A stretch of DNA of 64,000 nucleotides from Sorangium cellulosum (GTDB taxonomy: Bacteria; Myxococcota_A; Polyangia; Polyangiales; Polyangiaceae), in NCBI RefSeq assembly GCF_004135735.1, contig NZ_CP012670.1:4051501-4115500 (forward strand). Direction: 5' to 3'. Within the stretch, counting starts at the first letter, position 1. The number at the start of each line of letters is the position of its first letter. The notes below the pieces were generated by a model that worked only from the letters and a program-made list of their open reading frames with translations, had not been told where the DNA came from and ran no database searches. Positions 53,689-62,797 of the stretch are shown in pieces. Both the position numbers and the translations under genes were made by a program.

Positions 53689-54692
53689 CGACCTACATCC
53701 TCGTCATCCTCGTGATCGCGTTGATCTTCGACTACATCAACGGCTTTCACGACGCCGCGAACTCCATCGCGACCATCGTCTCCACCCGCGTCCTTTCGCC
53801 CCGCACCGCGGTGATCTGGGCGGCCGCGTTCAACTTCATCGCGTTCGCGCTGTTCGAGCCCACGGTCGCGCGCAACATCGCGAAGGGCGTCGAGACGGCG
53901 TTCATCACCCCGAACGTCATCCTGGGCGGCCTCCTCGGCGCGATCATCTGGAACCTGCTCACGTGGTGGTGGGGGCTGCCCTCGTCGTCGTCGCACGCGC
54001 TGATGGGCGGGTTCGCGGGGGCCGCGGTCAACAGCGCGGGGCGGCTGTCGGTGCTCGACGCCACCATCTTCGGCAAGACGGCGGCCTTCATCCTGGTGTC
54101 GCCGCTGCTCGGCGCGATCATCGGGTTCGTGCTCATGCACGGGATCCGGGTGCTCGCGCGCGACTGGGCGCCCGGCAAGGTGAGCAGCCGGTTCCGACGC
54201 CTGCAGCTGCTCTCGGCCGCCGCCTATTCGCTCGGCCACGGCGGCAACGACGCCCAGAAGACGATGGGCATCATCACGGCGCTGCTCATCTCCGCGGGCC
54301 TCCAGTCGAGCGAAGGCGAGCCGAAGCCGATGCTCTGGGTCGTGCTCGTCTGCCACGCCGCGATGGGCCTCGGCACGCTCTCCGGCGGCTGGCGCATCGT
54401 GAAGACGATGGGCATGAAGATCACGAAGCTCAAGCCGGTGGGCGGCTTCGCGGCCGAGACCGCCGGCGCGGCGACGCTGTTCAGCGCCACGGCGCTCGGC
54501 ATCCCCGTGAGCACGACCCACACGATCACGGGCGCCATCGTCGGCGTCGGCGCCACGAGCGGGCGCCTCTCCACCGTCCGCTGGGGCGTCGCCGGGCGCA
54601 TCGTCTGGGCCTGGATCTTCACGATCCCCGCCTCGGCCCTCCTGGCCGCCGCCGTCTACAGCGCCGCGCGCTACATCTCCGGCACCCCCTGA
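53685..54692 (+). CDS. pit: Low-affinity inorganic phosphate transporter, PiT family
   Basis: The protein has 335 aa with about ten hydrophobic segments. The two inverted family signatures are DYINGFHDAANSIATIVSTR (N-terminal half) and SLGHGGNDAQKTMGIITALL (C-terminal half), with GLPSSSSHAL and GIPVSTTHTITGA. It imports phosphate with protons as metal-phosphate. It is translationally coupled to the DUF47 gene and followed by hairpin element copy B. Confidence 0.95.
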   Translation: MTTYILVILVIALIFDYINGFHDAANSIATIVSTRVLSPRTAVIWAAAFNFIAFALFEPTVARNIAKGVETAFITPNVILGGLLGAIIWNLLTWWWGLPSSSSHALMGGFAGAAVNSAGRLSVLDATIFGKTAAFILVSPLLGAIIGFVLMHGIRVLARDWAPGKVSSRFRRLQLLSAAAYSLGHGGNDAQKTMGIITALLISAGLQSSEGEPKPMLWVVLVCHAAMGLGTLSGGWRIVKTMGMKITKLKPVGGFAAETAGAATLFSATALGIPVSTTHTITGAIVGVGATSGRLSTVRWGVAGRIVWAWIFTIPASALLAAAVYSAARYISGTP

Positions 54693-54710
54693 TCCGCACG
54701 CGGATCCGCA

Positions 54711-54843
54711 CGCGGGCGCGGGGGGTGGGGGCGCGCCGGGGGCTCGCCTCCGGGGCTTGCGTTCCGGCGAGCCCCTTTTGTGGCTCGCCTGCACGCCAGC
54801 CCCTCCGGTGAGCCCCCGGCGCGCCCCCACCCCCCGCGCCCGC
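54711..54843. repeat. Long hairpin element, copy B
   Basis: Arms 54711-54744 and 54809-54843 are complementary with a single bulged base. The core is the reverse complement of copy A (1789-1908) and includes the same GGCTCGCC hairpin with CCTTTTGT in the loop. It lies between the convergent pit and PFK genes, again in a terminator position. Confidence 0.8.
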
Positions 54844-54946
54844 GTGGCAACGCGCATGGCCACAGGGCCCGGGTCGCGGCCACGGCCCGGGCCGCGCTGC
54901 GGTCCTCGTGGCTGGGTGACCCCGCGCGCTGCCGCGCGGGCGCAGG

Positions 54947-56119
54947 TCAGCCGCCGGAGCGCAGGCTGACGAAGTTGTCGAGGATCCAGGTCTTGAAGCG
55001 CTTGAGATCGAGGCGATCGATCAGCGGGAGGAAGGCGCGCTCCACGCCGTCCTCGCGCCGGATCGAGGAGAAGCTCAGCACGCCGACGTCGTCCGCGGCG
55101 AGCACGTACGGCATGACCTCCGTGCGCCCCTCCTCGAACGCCGCGAGGAGCAGCGACGCCTTGAGGAACGCCGCCGACACGTCGAGGAAGGCCGGGCGGA
55201 TGCCGCGGATGTACCGGCTGAACGGCTCCGCGATGACGCGCTTGTCCGGCGAGTCGACGAGCCCCGCGCCCTCGAGCTGCTTCTTCAGGAACGCGCTCGC
55301 CGACACGCCGGGGTGGTCCTTGCGGCGGCGCTCGGCCTCGTAGCCCTCGGCGACGACCACGAGCGCGTAGTCGGCGCGCCCGAGGTTCTCGGCGAGCTCG
55401 CTCAGCACGTCCTGGGGGAAGCGGAAGAACGGGAGCACGATGAGGTGCGCCCGCGCCGCCACCGCGCAGTGCAGCGCGTGCCGCCCGCTGCGGTTGCCCA
55501 TCATCTCGAGGATGTAGATCCGCTTGTGCGTGTACGCGTCCTCGTAGAGCCCGCGCGCGATCGTCGCGCCCGTCTCCACGCCCGAGAGGAAGCCGATCGC
55601 GCGATCGCCCGCCAGGTCGTTGTCGATGGAGACGTTGACGAAGCCCGCCTGCGGGCGGACCTCGAACTCGTCGAGCCAGGCCTTGATGCCCTCGAACGTG
55701 CCGTTGCCGCCGACGCAGATGAGGTGGGTGAACCCTTGTGCCTTGAAGATCTCGGCGGCGCGCTTGCGCTTCGCGCGGTCGAGGAAGCCGGAGTAACGCT
55801 CGCTCCGGAAGTCGCTGCCGGCGTCGAGCACGCGCCGCCCCATCGAGCGCGCCGGGATGCCCTGCGCGAGCAGATCGTAGCGCTGGCGCCGGCTCATGAT
55901 GAGGCGCTCGAACTGCGGCTTCGCCCGGGCGTCGTCGGTCAGCGAGCGGAAGCCTTCGGTCGCGGCCCACACCTCGTAGCCGCGTCGCGCCGCTTCCTCG
56001 GTCAGCGCGACGGCGACTGACGAGTAGCCTGGGGCATTGCCGCCGTCGAAGACGAGCAGCAAGCGCTTGTCCGATGCCGGGAGGGTTTCGGGACGTCCGA
56101 ACTCGACGATGCTGGTCAT
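54947..56119 (-). CDS. 6-phosphofructokinase-family protein with altered Mg/ATP-site residues
   Basis: The protein has 390 aa. The family core is clear: FDGGNAPGYSSVAVAL (nucleotide loop), ICVGGNGTFEGIKAW, NVSIDNDLAGDRAIGF (catalytic Asp), ILEMMGNRSGRHAL and VVVAEGYEAER. Compared with E. coli PfkA, Asp in GGDAPG and in GGDGS are both Asn here, and the MGR Arg is Asn. The catalytic TIDND Asp is kept (SIDND). It may use another phosphoryl donor, a different sugar phosphate, or be regulatory. No other glycolysis gene is adjacent; PEP carboxylase follows upstream in the same direction. Confidence 0.82.
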   Translation of the reverse strand: MTSIVEFGRPETLPASDKRLLLVFDGGNAPGYSSVAVALTEEAARRGYEVWAATEGFRSLTDDARAKPQFERLIMSRRQRYDLLAQGIPARSMGRRVLDAGSDFRSERYSGFLDRAKRKRAAEIFKAQGFTHLICVGGNGTFEGIKAWLDEFEVRPQAGFVNVSIDNDLAGDRAIGFLSGVETGATIARGLYEDAYTHKRIYILEMMGNRSGRHALHCAVAARAHLIVLPFFRFPQDVLSELAENLGRADYALVVVAEGYEAERRRKDHPGVSASAFLKKQLEGAGLVDSPDKRVIAEPFSRYIRGIRPAFLDVSAAFLKASLLLAAFEEGRTEVMPYVLAADDVGVLSFSSIRREDGVERAFLPLIDRLDLKRFKTWILDNFVSLRSGG

Positions 56120-56242
56120 GGCGCCGGCCTTCTACCACGCTGCGCAGCGCGCCGCTGAGCGATCGTCATGAGTTCATCACGGTCGTCCGAACTCGCCCGA
56201 CGCTGGACGCGCATGCCGCGCTGCGCGGCGGCGCCGCGGCGC

Positions 56243-58993
56243 TCATCCGGTGTTGCGCATGCCGGCGGCGATGCCGTTCAGCGTCAAGAGAAGGGAGCGA
56301 TCGCGCCCTGCATCGCCGCCGCGCGCCGCCCGCAGGAGCTCGACTTGCAAGAATGAAAGGGGGTCGACATAGGGGTTGCGCAGCGAGATGCTCCGCTGGA
56401 GCGTCGGGTTGCCGTCGAGCAGCCGCCGGTTGCCGGTGAGCCGCTTGAGCCACGACCGCGTCCGCCGGTACTCCGCGATGATCCGGGGGGCGACCGCCTT
56501 GCGCGCGGCGGGCGGCGCGAGCTCGGCGTAGCCCGCGAAGATCGACAGGTCGGCCTTCGCCAGCACCATCTCCACGTTGTCGATCACCGCCCGGAAGAAC
56601 GGCCACGACGCCATCATCTCCTTGAGCAGCTCCTCGCCCTCGGGGCGCTGCCCCATCGCCTCCAGGCCGCTGCCCACGCCGTACCACCCCGGGAGGATGG
56701 CCCGGTTCTGCGTCCACGCGAAGACCCACGGGATCGCGCGCAGCGACTCCAGGCCGCCCGCGCGGCGCTTGCTCGGGCGCGAGCCGAGCGGCAGCCGCGC
56801 GATCTCGTCGACCGGCGTCACCGCCGTGAAGAACTCCACGAACCTGGGCTCCTCCCAGACGAGCGCGCGGTAGACGCGCCGCCCCGTCTCCGCGAGCTCG
56901 TCGAACGCCTCGGCGAAGCGCAGCTCGGCCGTCGCGGGCGGGCGCGGCTGCGCGCCCAGCGTGTGGATGAGCACGCCGCTCAGCATCAGCTCCAGCGTGC
57001 GCATCGCGAGCTCGGGGCGGGCGTACTTGTGCTCGAGGGCCTCGCCCTGCTCGGTCGCCTTGTAGCGGCCGCCGACGCTGCCGGCCGGCAGCGCGAGCAG
57101 CGCCTGGTGCGCCGGCCCGCCGCCGCGCGCCACCGACTCGCCGCGGCCGTGGAAGACCCGGAGCGGCAGCTCCGCCTCGGCGGCGATCTTCGGCAGCGTC
57201 TCCTGCACGCGCCGGAGCGCGGCGCTCGCGGCGAGCAGGCCGACCTCCTTGCCCGAGTCGCTGTAGCCGATCATCACCTCCTGCACGCCGCGGGCGAGGA
57301 CGTGCGGCCGGTACGCGGGGTGCGCGAGCAGCGCGCGCAGGATCCTCGCGCTGTCGTTCAGGGCGCCGAGCGACTCGAACAGCGGCACGACGTCGAGGCG
57401 CGCGCACGACCGCGCCTCGTCCCACAGGCCCGCGGCCCTCGCGCACTCGAGCGCGGCGAGCACGTCGTGCTCGGTCTGCGTCATCGACAGCACGAGCGTG
57501 CGGCAGGCCGACTCGCCGCCGTCGCGCTGCGCCTCGGCGATGCGCTGGAGCGACTCGAAGACGCGGCGCGCCTCGGACGACATCCGCGAAGGCTCCACGC
57601 AGCCCTCCGCGATCGCGCCCGCCGCGGCGCGCGCGTCCTCGGCCGGGGCGCGCATCTCGAGCTCCGCGAGCGCGAACCCGAGCGCGCGGACCTGCGAGAG
57701 CAGCGCGCGCGCGCGCCGCTCGCCCGCGCGCGCGCAGCCCGCGGCGCGCAGGCCGTCGGCGACGAGCGCGAGATCGCGCTCGAGCTCCGCGGGGTCGCGG
57801 TAGGGGATCGCGAGCGTCGGCTCCTCGGGGCGCACGAAGGCGCGCCCCTCGAGCGCCGGCCCCTGGCCGGAGCGCTCGCGCGCCGCCGCGCGGCCGTGCT
57901 CGGCGTGCTCGAGCGTGGCGACGAGGCGCGCCTCGATGAAGTGCAGCTTGCGGCGCCACGGCTCGCCCTCGGTGCGCGGCCCGAAGTGCGCGGCCACGGC
58001 GGGCATCGCGGCGGCGTCCTCCTCGTTCGAGGCGAGCAGCCACGGCGGCGGCGTGACGTGGCGGACCGACTGGGAGAGCGCGCCGCCGAGATCGCGCGCC
58101 GCGCGGATGAGCCGGCGCAGGCCCCGGATCCGGTACGCGAAGAGCGCGTCCTCGAGGACGGTGGGCACGACGAGCGGGTTGCCGTCCATGTCGCCGCCGA
58201 CCCACGAGTGGATGCGGAACGGCACGATCTCGGCGTCGAACGGCTCGCCGTACACGGCCTCGAACGCGCGCCCGATGGCGGCGGAGAGATCGGGGATCAG
58301 ATCCCAGAGGATCTCCTCGATGTACCAGGCGACGTTCTTCACCTCGTCGCCCACGGTGGGGCGCTCGCGGCGCACCTCGTCGGTCTGCCAGAGCGCGGTG
58401 ATCTCCTCGCGGATCTCGTCGAGCCGCTCGGCCGACTCGACCGGCGTGAGCTGGCAGCGATCGCGCTCCTCGAGGTGGCGTGCGATGCGATAGAGCTTCT
58501 CGAGGACGGTGCGGCGCGCCGCCTGGGTCGGGTGCGCGGTGAGCGTGAGCGTGACGTCGAGCGAGCGCAGCGCCGCGCGCACGCGCTCCGCGGGCACGCC
58601 GGCGTCCTTGAGCGTGCGCATCGCGGCCTCGATCGATCCGCGCTGCGGGCGCGCGTCGGGATCGGTCGCGTACGCGCGCGCGCGGCGGATGCGGTGGTGC
58701 TGCTCCGCGAGGTTCACGAGCCGGAAGTAGACGGTGAACGCGCGGATGACGGGCTCGATGCGATCGTGCGGCAGGCTCGCGAGCAAGCCGCTGAGCTCCG
58801 CGGCGGCGTGCGCGCGCCCGTCGCTGGGGCCGCGGCGGCGGCGTATGGCGAGCGTGCGGATGCGCTCCTCGAGCGCGAAGAGCTCCTCGCCTTCCTGCTC
58901 GATCAGGACTTCACCAAGCAGGCGGCCAAGCAAGCGAACTTCTTTACGAAGAGGTCGATCGACCTCGCGGCGATCACGGCGACGGGGCGGCAT
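56243..58993 (-). CDS. ppc: Phosphoenolpyruvate carboxylase
   Basis: About 916 aa from the ATG at 58993, the normal size. Active-site signatures are complete: TLTAHPTQAARRT (His 154), GYSDSGKEVG (Lys), FHGRGESVARGGGPAHQAL (flexible loop) and the C-terminal NGIAAGMRNTG. It forms oxaloacetate from PEP and bicarbonate to refill the TCA cycle. The open frame runs on upstream to 60031 over the kinase gene on the other strand, but PPC sequence starts only at 58993. TAGGCT lies 7 nt before the ATG without a ribosome site, suggesting a leaderless mRNA. Confidence 0.96.
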   Translation of the reverse strand: MPPRRRDRREVDRPLRKEVRLLGRLLGEVLIEQEGEELFALEERIRTLAIRRRRGPSDGRAHAAAELSGLLASLPHDRIEPVIRAFTVYFRLVNLAEQHHRIRRARAYATDPDARPQRGSIEAAMRTLKDAGVPAERVRAALRSLDVTLTLTAHPTQAARRTVLEKLYRIARHLEERDRCQLTPVESAERLDEIREEITALWQTDEVRRERPTVGDEVKNVAWYIEEILWDLIPDLSAAIGRAFEAVYGEPFDAEIVPFRIHSWVGGDMDGNPLVVPTVLEDALFAYRIRGLRRLIRAARDLGGALSQSVRHVTPPPWLLASNEEDAAAMPAVAAHFGPRTEGEPWRRKLHFIEARLVATLEHAEHGRAAARERSGQGPALEGRAFVRPEEPTLAIPYRDPAELERDLALVADGLRAAGCARAGERRARALLSQVRALGFALAELEMRAPAEDARAAAGAIAEGCVEPSRMSSEARRVFESLQRIAEAQRDGGESACRTLVLSMTQTEHDVLAALECARAAGLWDEARSCARLDVVPLFESLGALNDSARILRALLAHPAYRPHVLARGVQEVMIGYSDSGKEVGLLAASAALRRVQETLPKIAAEAELPLRVFHGRGESVARGGGPAHQALLALPAGSVGGRYKATEQGEALEHKYARPELAMRTLELMLSGVLIHTLGAQPRPPATAELRFAEAFDELAETGRRVYRALVWEEPRFVEFFTAVTPVDEIARLPLGSRPSKRRAGGLESLRAIPWVFAWTQNRAILPGWYGVGSGLEAMGQRPEGEELLKEMMASWPFFRAVIDNVEMVLAKADLSIFAGYAELAPPAARKAVAPRIIAEYRRTRSWLKRLTGNRRLLDGNPTLQRSISLRNPYVDPLSFLQVELLRAARGGDAGRDRSLLLTLNGIAAGMRNTG

Positions 58994-59000
58994 GGCGGCG

Positions 59001-59006
59001 AGCCTA
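59001..59006 (-). promoter_or_regulatory. TAnnnT -10 box 7 nt before the ppc start
   Basis: TAGGCT on the minus strand, followed by CGCCGCC and the ATG at 58993. Transcription would start at about the A of the start codon. Confidence 0.4.
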
Positions 59007-59263
59007 GCGCGATGCGGCGTGGAACGGACCACCGAGTGTGATCTGGGCGGAACATCCACCCGGGGACGGCCTGCCGACGGCGCCGGACCGGCCGTGCGGC
59101 CAGGGAGAGGGAGAGTAGGGAAGGGGCGAGCGGCGGTGGTGGGCGAATGTGGGAGCTGCGCGCCGACAGGCCGCTCGGGGGCAGCGTCACGCGGGGGCGG
59201 TGGGCGCGGGTGGGCCCGAGCCCAGGCTTCCGGCGGCTCTTTCGGAGGGCCGCGGGGCTCGTG

Positions 59264-59269
59264 TACCCT
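59264..59269 (+). promoter_or_regulatory. TAnnnT -10 box 7 nt before the kinase start
   Basis: TACCCT is followed by CGGCGGG and the ATG at 59277. The spacing equals that for ppc in the same divergent region. Confidence 0.4.
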
Positions 59270-59276
59270 CGGCGGG

Positions 59277-60767
59277 ATGGCCGATGACGTCTTCGGGATC
59301 GTCGGCACGACCCAGGGGGCGTTCAAGGTGGAGCGGGTCGTCGCCGAAGGGGGGTTCGGCGTCGTGTACCGGGCGCACCACGAGGCGTTCCGTGCGCCGG
59401 TCGCGCTGAAGTGCCTCAAGATCCCCGGCGCGCTGCCCGGCCCGCAGCGCGCGCAGTTCCTCGAAAAATTTCGCGAGGAGGCGGAGCTGCTCTTCCGCCT
59501 CTCGGCGGCGATCCCGGCCGTGGTGCGGCCGCTGCACCACGACGTGATCTCGACCGCGTCGGGCGTGTTCGTGCCGTTCATCGCCCTGGAGTGGCTCGAG
59601 GGCAGCACGCTCGCGAGCCACATCGCGTCGCGCGCGGCGCGGGGGCAGCCGCCGCTCTCGCCGGGCGAGGCGATCCGGCTGCTCACGCCGGTGGCGCGGG
59701 CGCTCGAGGCGGCGCACCGCTTCCCCGGCCCGGGCGGCCCGCAGTGCGTGGTGCACCGCGATCTCAAGCCGGCGAACATCTTCCTCGCCGAGATCCACGG
59801 CGCCGAGGTCGTCAAGATCCTCGACTTCGGCATCGCCAGCGCCCGCGACGCCGCGACGCTCACGGCCGGCCAGACCGCCACCACGTCGGGCGGCCTCGCG
59901 ACGGCGTTCACCCCCGCGTACGGCGCGCCCGAGCAGTGGGCGCCGAAGCGCTTCGGCAAGACGGGCCCGTGGACCGACGTCTGGGGGCTCGCGATCACGG
60001 TGGTCGAGGCGCTCGCCGGCCGCGAGATCATCGCCGGCGATCACGTCGCGATGATGGGCACGGCGCTCGACGAGCGCCGCCGCCCGACGCCGGGGAACGA
60101 GGGCGTCCTCTTGCCCGAGGCGCTGGAGGACGTCTTCCGGCGGGCGCTCGCGGTCGATCCGCGCGATCGCTTCCGGGACGCCGGGGCGTTCTGGGACGAG
60201 GTGGAGCGGGCGCTCGGGCTCCCGCGGAGCGCGCCGCCGATCGCGCTGCCTGCCCGGAGCCACGCGCCCCCGGCCGCCCGCGGCCCCGCGACGCCGAGGG
60301 CGGCGTCGCAGCCGCCGTGGCCTGCGGGCCCCGGCGGGCTCGCGCGGACGGCGCCGGCCGACGCCTCGATGCGGGAGCTCGATCTGCCGGAGCGCGCCGG
60401 GCGCCTCGCGCCGCACAGCCTGCCCACCGAGCCGCTCGTCCCGCTCGCGCTCGACTGGTCTCCCCCGGCGCCCGCGCTCGGCGCGCGGCCGTCCTGCGCG
60501 CCCCTCCGGATGCCGCCCCCGAGGGCGGATCGCGCGCCCGCGCGCCCCAGCCTGGGCGCCGCGGAGCTCGTCTCGATGTTCGCCTTGCCGGTGCGGCTCG
60601 CGGGCGCGGGCGTCCTCATCACGGTCCTCGACCAGGGCGCCGCCTCGCTGCTCCTCGACGGCCAGCGCTTCGGGATCGGCCCGTTCCGGCTCCTCTATGT
60701 CGCCGTGGGCCTGGTGGTCCTCGGGATCGTGATCGCCGTGTACCGGCTGTTCACCTCGGATCGCTAG
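59277..60767 (+). CDS. Serine/threonine protein kinase with C-terminal membrane helix
   Basis: The protein has 496 aa. Kinase domain about 15-310: GAFKVERVVAEGGFGVVYRA (Gly loop), VALKCLK (Lys), VVHRDLKPANIFL (catalytic Asp), VVKILDFGIAS, and PAYGAPEQWAP. A Pro/Ala-rich juxtamembrane stretch (315-430) and a C-terminal hydrophobic segment (about 472-490, LLYVAVGLVVLGIVIAVYRL) anchor it with the kinase in the cytoplasm and almost no outside domain. It is divergent from ppc and convergent with dut. Targets are unknown. Confidence 0.92.
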   Translation: MADDVFGIVGTTQGAFKVERVVAEGGFGVVYRAHHEAFRAPVALKCLKIPGALPGPQRAQFLEKFREEAELLFRLSAAIPAVVRPLHHDVISTASGVFVPFIALEWLEGSTLASHIASRAARGQPPLSPGEAIRLLTPVARALEAAHRFPGPGGPQCVVHRDLKPANIFLAEIHGAEVVKILDFGIASARDAATLTAGQTATTSGGLATAFTPAYGAPEQWAPKRFGKTGPWTDVWGLAITVVEALAGREIIAGDHVAMMGTALDERRRPTPGNEGVLLPEALEDVFRRALAVDPRDRFRDAGAFWDEVERALGLPRSAPPIALPARSHAPPAARGPATPRAASQPPWPAGPGGLARTAPADASMRELDLPERAGRLAPHSLPTEPLVPLALDWSPPAPALGARPSCAPLRMPPPRADRAPARPSLGAAELVSMFALPVRLAGAGVLITVLDQGAASLLLDGQRFGIGPFRLLYVAVGLVVLGIVIAVYRLFTSDR

Positions 60768-60795
60768 CGCGGCGGTCCCCGCTGCGGGTGCGGGC

Positions 60796-61251
60796 CTACG
60801 GCTCCCCGCGCACGCCGGTCGATCCGTAGCCGCCGGCGCCCCGCGCGGTCGGCGCGAGCGCGGGGACCAGCACCACGTCGGCGAGGGCGACGGGACAGAT
60901 CACGAGCTGGGCGATGCGATCCCCCGGGCGCACCGTGAACGGATCCGCGCCGAGGTTGATCAGGACGACCTTGATCTCGCCGCGGTAGTCCGGGTCGATC
61001 GTCCCGGGGGAGTTGAGCACGGTGACGCCGTGGTGGAGCGCGAGCCCCGAGCGCGGGCGCACCTGCCCCTCGTACCCGTCGGGGAGGGCGACCGCGTAGC
61101 CCGTGGGCAGGAGCTTGCGCTCGCCGGGCGCGAGCGTCACCGGCGCCTCGAGCGCGGCGCAGAGATCGAGCCCGACGGCTCCCTCGGACTGGTAGGCGGG
61201 CGGCGGGACCTCGACGGGCCCGACGCGGAGGAAAGGGACCTGGATGCGCAC
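60796..61251 (-). CDS. dut: Deoxyuridine 5'-triphosphate nucleotidohydrolase
   Basis: The protein has 151 aa starting at a GTG. All five dUTPase motifs are visible: [11 protein letters not shown] (1), [11 protein letters not shown] (2), [16 protein letters not shown] (3, catalytic Asp and Tyr), [10 protein letters not shown] (4) and the Gly-rich C-terminal [10 protein letters not shown] (5). A homotrimer hydrolysing dUTP to dUMP is expected. It lies 18 nt after the M50 protease gene, and TAGGCT sits 7 nt before the GTG, so it may also have its own leaderless transcript. Confidence 0.95.
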   Translation of the reverse strand: MRIQVPFLRVGPVEVPPPAYQSEGAVGLDLCAALEAPVTLAPGERKLLPTGYAVALPDGYEGQVRPRSGLALHHGVTVLNSPGTIDPDYRGEIKVVLINLGADPFTVRPGDRIAQLVICPVALADVVLVPALAPTARGAGGYGSTGVRGEP

Positions 61252-61258
61252 GCGGCGG

Positions 61259-61264
61259 AGCCTA
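61259..61264 (-). promoter_or_regulatory. TAnnnT -10 box 7 nt before the dut start
   Basis: TAGGCT on the minus strand, then CCGCCGC and GTG at 61251. It falls in the 18-nt gap after the preceding gene. Confidence 0.35.
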
Positions 61265-61269
61265 GCCGG

Positions 61270-62655
61270 TCACGGGCGCGGCAGCACCGTCTCGAGCGCC
61301 GCGCCCCGCAGCGCCTCGAACGCGCTGTCCGACCACGCCCGCGCGCCATCCGAGAACCCCGCCTCCACCGCGTGCTTGAGCAGCTCGAGCGCGCGCTCCA
61401 GGTTGCCGTCCTTCGCGCTCGCGCGCGCCGCGCCGTAGGCGTCCTCGCTCGTGCCCACGCGGCGGAAGACGGCCTCGTAGAGCCGCGCCGACCAGTCGAA
61501 CGCGCCGTGCTCGAACGCGATCTCCGCCATCCTCCGCGCGTCGTCCTCCGAGAGCTGCTCCACGATGTCGAGCGCGATCGCCGCCGCCCGCGGCACCTCG
61601 CCTTGATCGACGAGCACCCGGATGAGCGGCCCCGCGACCTCCTTCCGGTCGTCGCCGGACTCGCGGGCCGCCTCGAGCACCTTGCGGGCCTGCTTGAGCT
61701 CGCCGAGCGCGAGGTGCACCGCGCCCGCGAGCGCCGGGTCCGGCTCGCCGTGCTTGCGCGCCTGCGCCACCGCGTCGGCCGCCTGCGCCGTGTCGCCGAG
61801 GAGCAGGCGCGACCACCCGATGAGCTCGTGCGCCTCCCGGAGCGCGCGCTTCGGCGGCTCGGGCGCCTGCGCCAGCACCTCGCTGGCCAGGGCGAGCGCC
61901 TCGTCCGCCCGCTCGTCCTCGAGCGCGCGCCGGGCCCGATGGAGCAGGAGCGCCGTCTCCATCGGCACCGGCTCCTCCTGGAGCGCCGCGCGCCGGCGGA
62001 GCATGGAGGGCGACGGCGCCTCCGGCTCGCTGCGGAAGCGCTGGAAGCTCTGGAAGGCGGACATGACGAGGATGAAGGCGAAGAAGTAGAAGTGGGCCTT
62101 CAGGAAGACGATGGCGAGGAGCACGGCCGCGATGCCCGAGATCGCCGCCGTCAGCCGGGCCCGCTTCGGGCCGAGCGCGTGCTCGAGGACGTGCCCGCCG
62201 TCGAACGGCAGCACGGGGATCAGGTTGAGGATGCCCCAGACCACGTTGACCTGGACGAGCAGCTCCATGCCGACGAGCAGCAGCGGCGGGAGCACGTGGA
62301 GCCCCGGGACATGCCCGCGCACGAGGTGCATGCACCCGGCCACGAAGAAGCCGGCGAAGGGGCCGGCCAGGCTGATGAGCACGTGCTGGAGCCGCCCCAG
62401 CGGCAGGATCGACCGCCACGTCGTCGTTCCGCCCATGAAGTGCAGCGTGATCTCCGGCTCGATCCGGTGCCGCTTGATCGCCAGCGCGTGGCCGAACTCG
62501 TGCACCAGGACGGACACGAAGACCACCACGACCCAGACCAGGAACTGCGGATATTGCTCCCTGGCCAAGATCCCGAACCCGAGCAGGGCGGCGGAGAGCC
62601 AGAACCCGAGCTGGACCTCTACCGGGACACCAAACAGACGGAAGCTCATCGGCAT
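61270..62655 (-). CDS. M50-family (site-2-protease-like) membrane metallopeptidase with TPR-like tail
   Basis: The protein has 461 aa. Transmembrane segments carry HEFGH (52-56, zinc and catalytic Glu) and NLIPVLPFDGGHVLEHA (third zinc ligand Asp). About four to six hydrophobic segments end near residue 205. The rest (about 225-455) is a helical array with Ala/Leu TPR-type pairs (LLLHRARRALEDERADEALA, AYGAARASAKDGNLERALEL) in the cytoplasm, which could recruit substrates. No PDZ or CBS domain is present. Intramembrane proteolysis of a regulatory protein is likely. Confidence 0.9.
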   Translation of the reverse strand: MPMSFRLFGVPVEVQLGFWLSAALLGFGILAREQYPQFLVWVVVVFVSVLVHEFGHALAIKRHRIEPEITLHFMGGTTTWRSILPLGRLQHVLISLAGPFAGFFVAGCMHLVRGHVPGLHVLPPLLLVGMELLVQVNVVWGILNLIPVLPFDGGHVLEHALGPKRARLTAAISGIAAVLLAIVFLKAHFYFFAFILVMSAFQSFQRFRSEPEAPSPSMLRRRAALQEEPVPMETALLLHRARRALEDERADEALALASEVLAQAPEPPKRALREAHELIGWSRLLLGDTAQAADAVAQARKHGEPDPALAGAVHLALGELKQARKVLEAARESGDDRKEVAGPLIRVLVDQGEVPRAAAIALDIVEQLSEDDARRMAEIAFEHGAFDWSARLYEAVFRRVGTSEDAYGAARASAKDGNLERALELLKHAVEAGFSDGARAWSDSAFEALRGAALETVLPRP

Positions 62656-62797
62656 TTAATAAGGCCTGCGAGCCGTCCGCTCAACGATTGCCGTGCAGAC
62701 GCAGCGTGCCCTAGAGTGCGCCGCGCGACGCCCCCGCGCGGCCGCGGGCGCCGACGGCGCACGCGCGCACGCGCCGGAGGCGGTCCGCGCAGCGAGC

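Noticed and set aside
56243-60031. N-terminal extension of PEP carboxylase by about 346 residues
   Set aside because: The extra part is antisense to the divergent Ser/Thr kinase gene and carries no PPC sequence; 916 aa is already full length.
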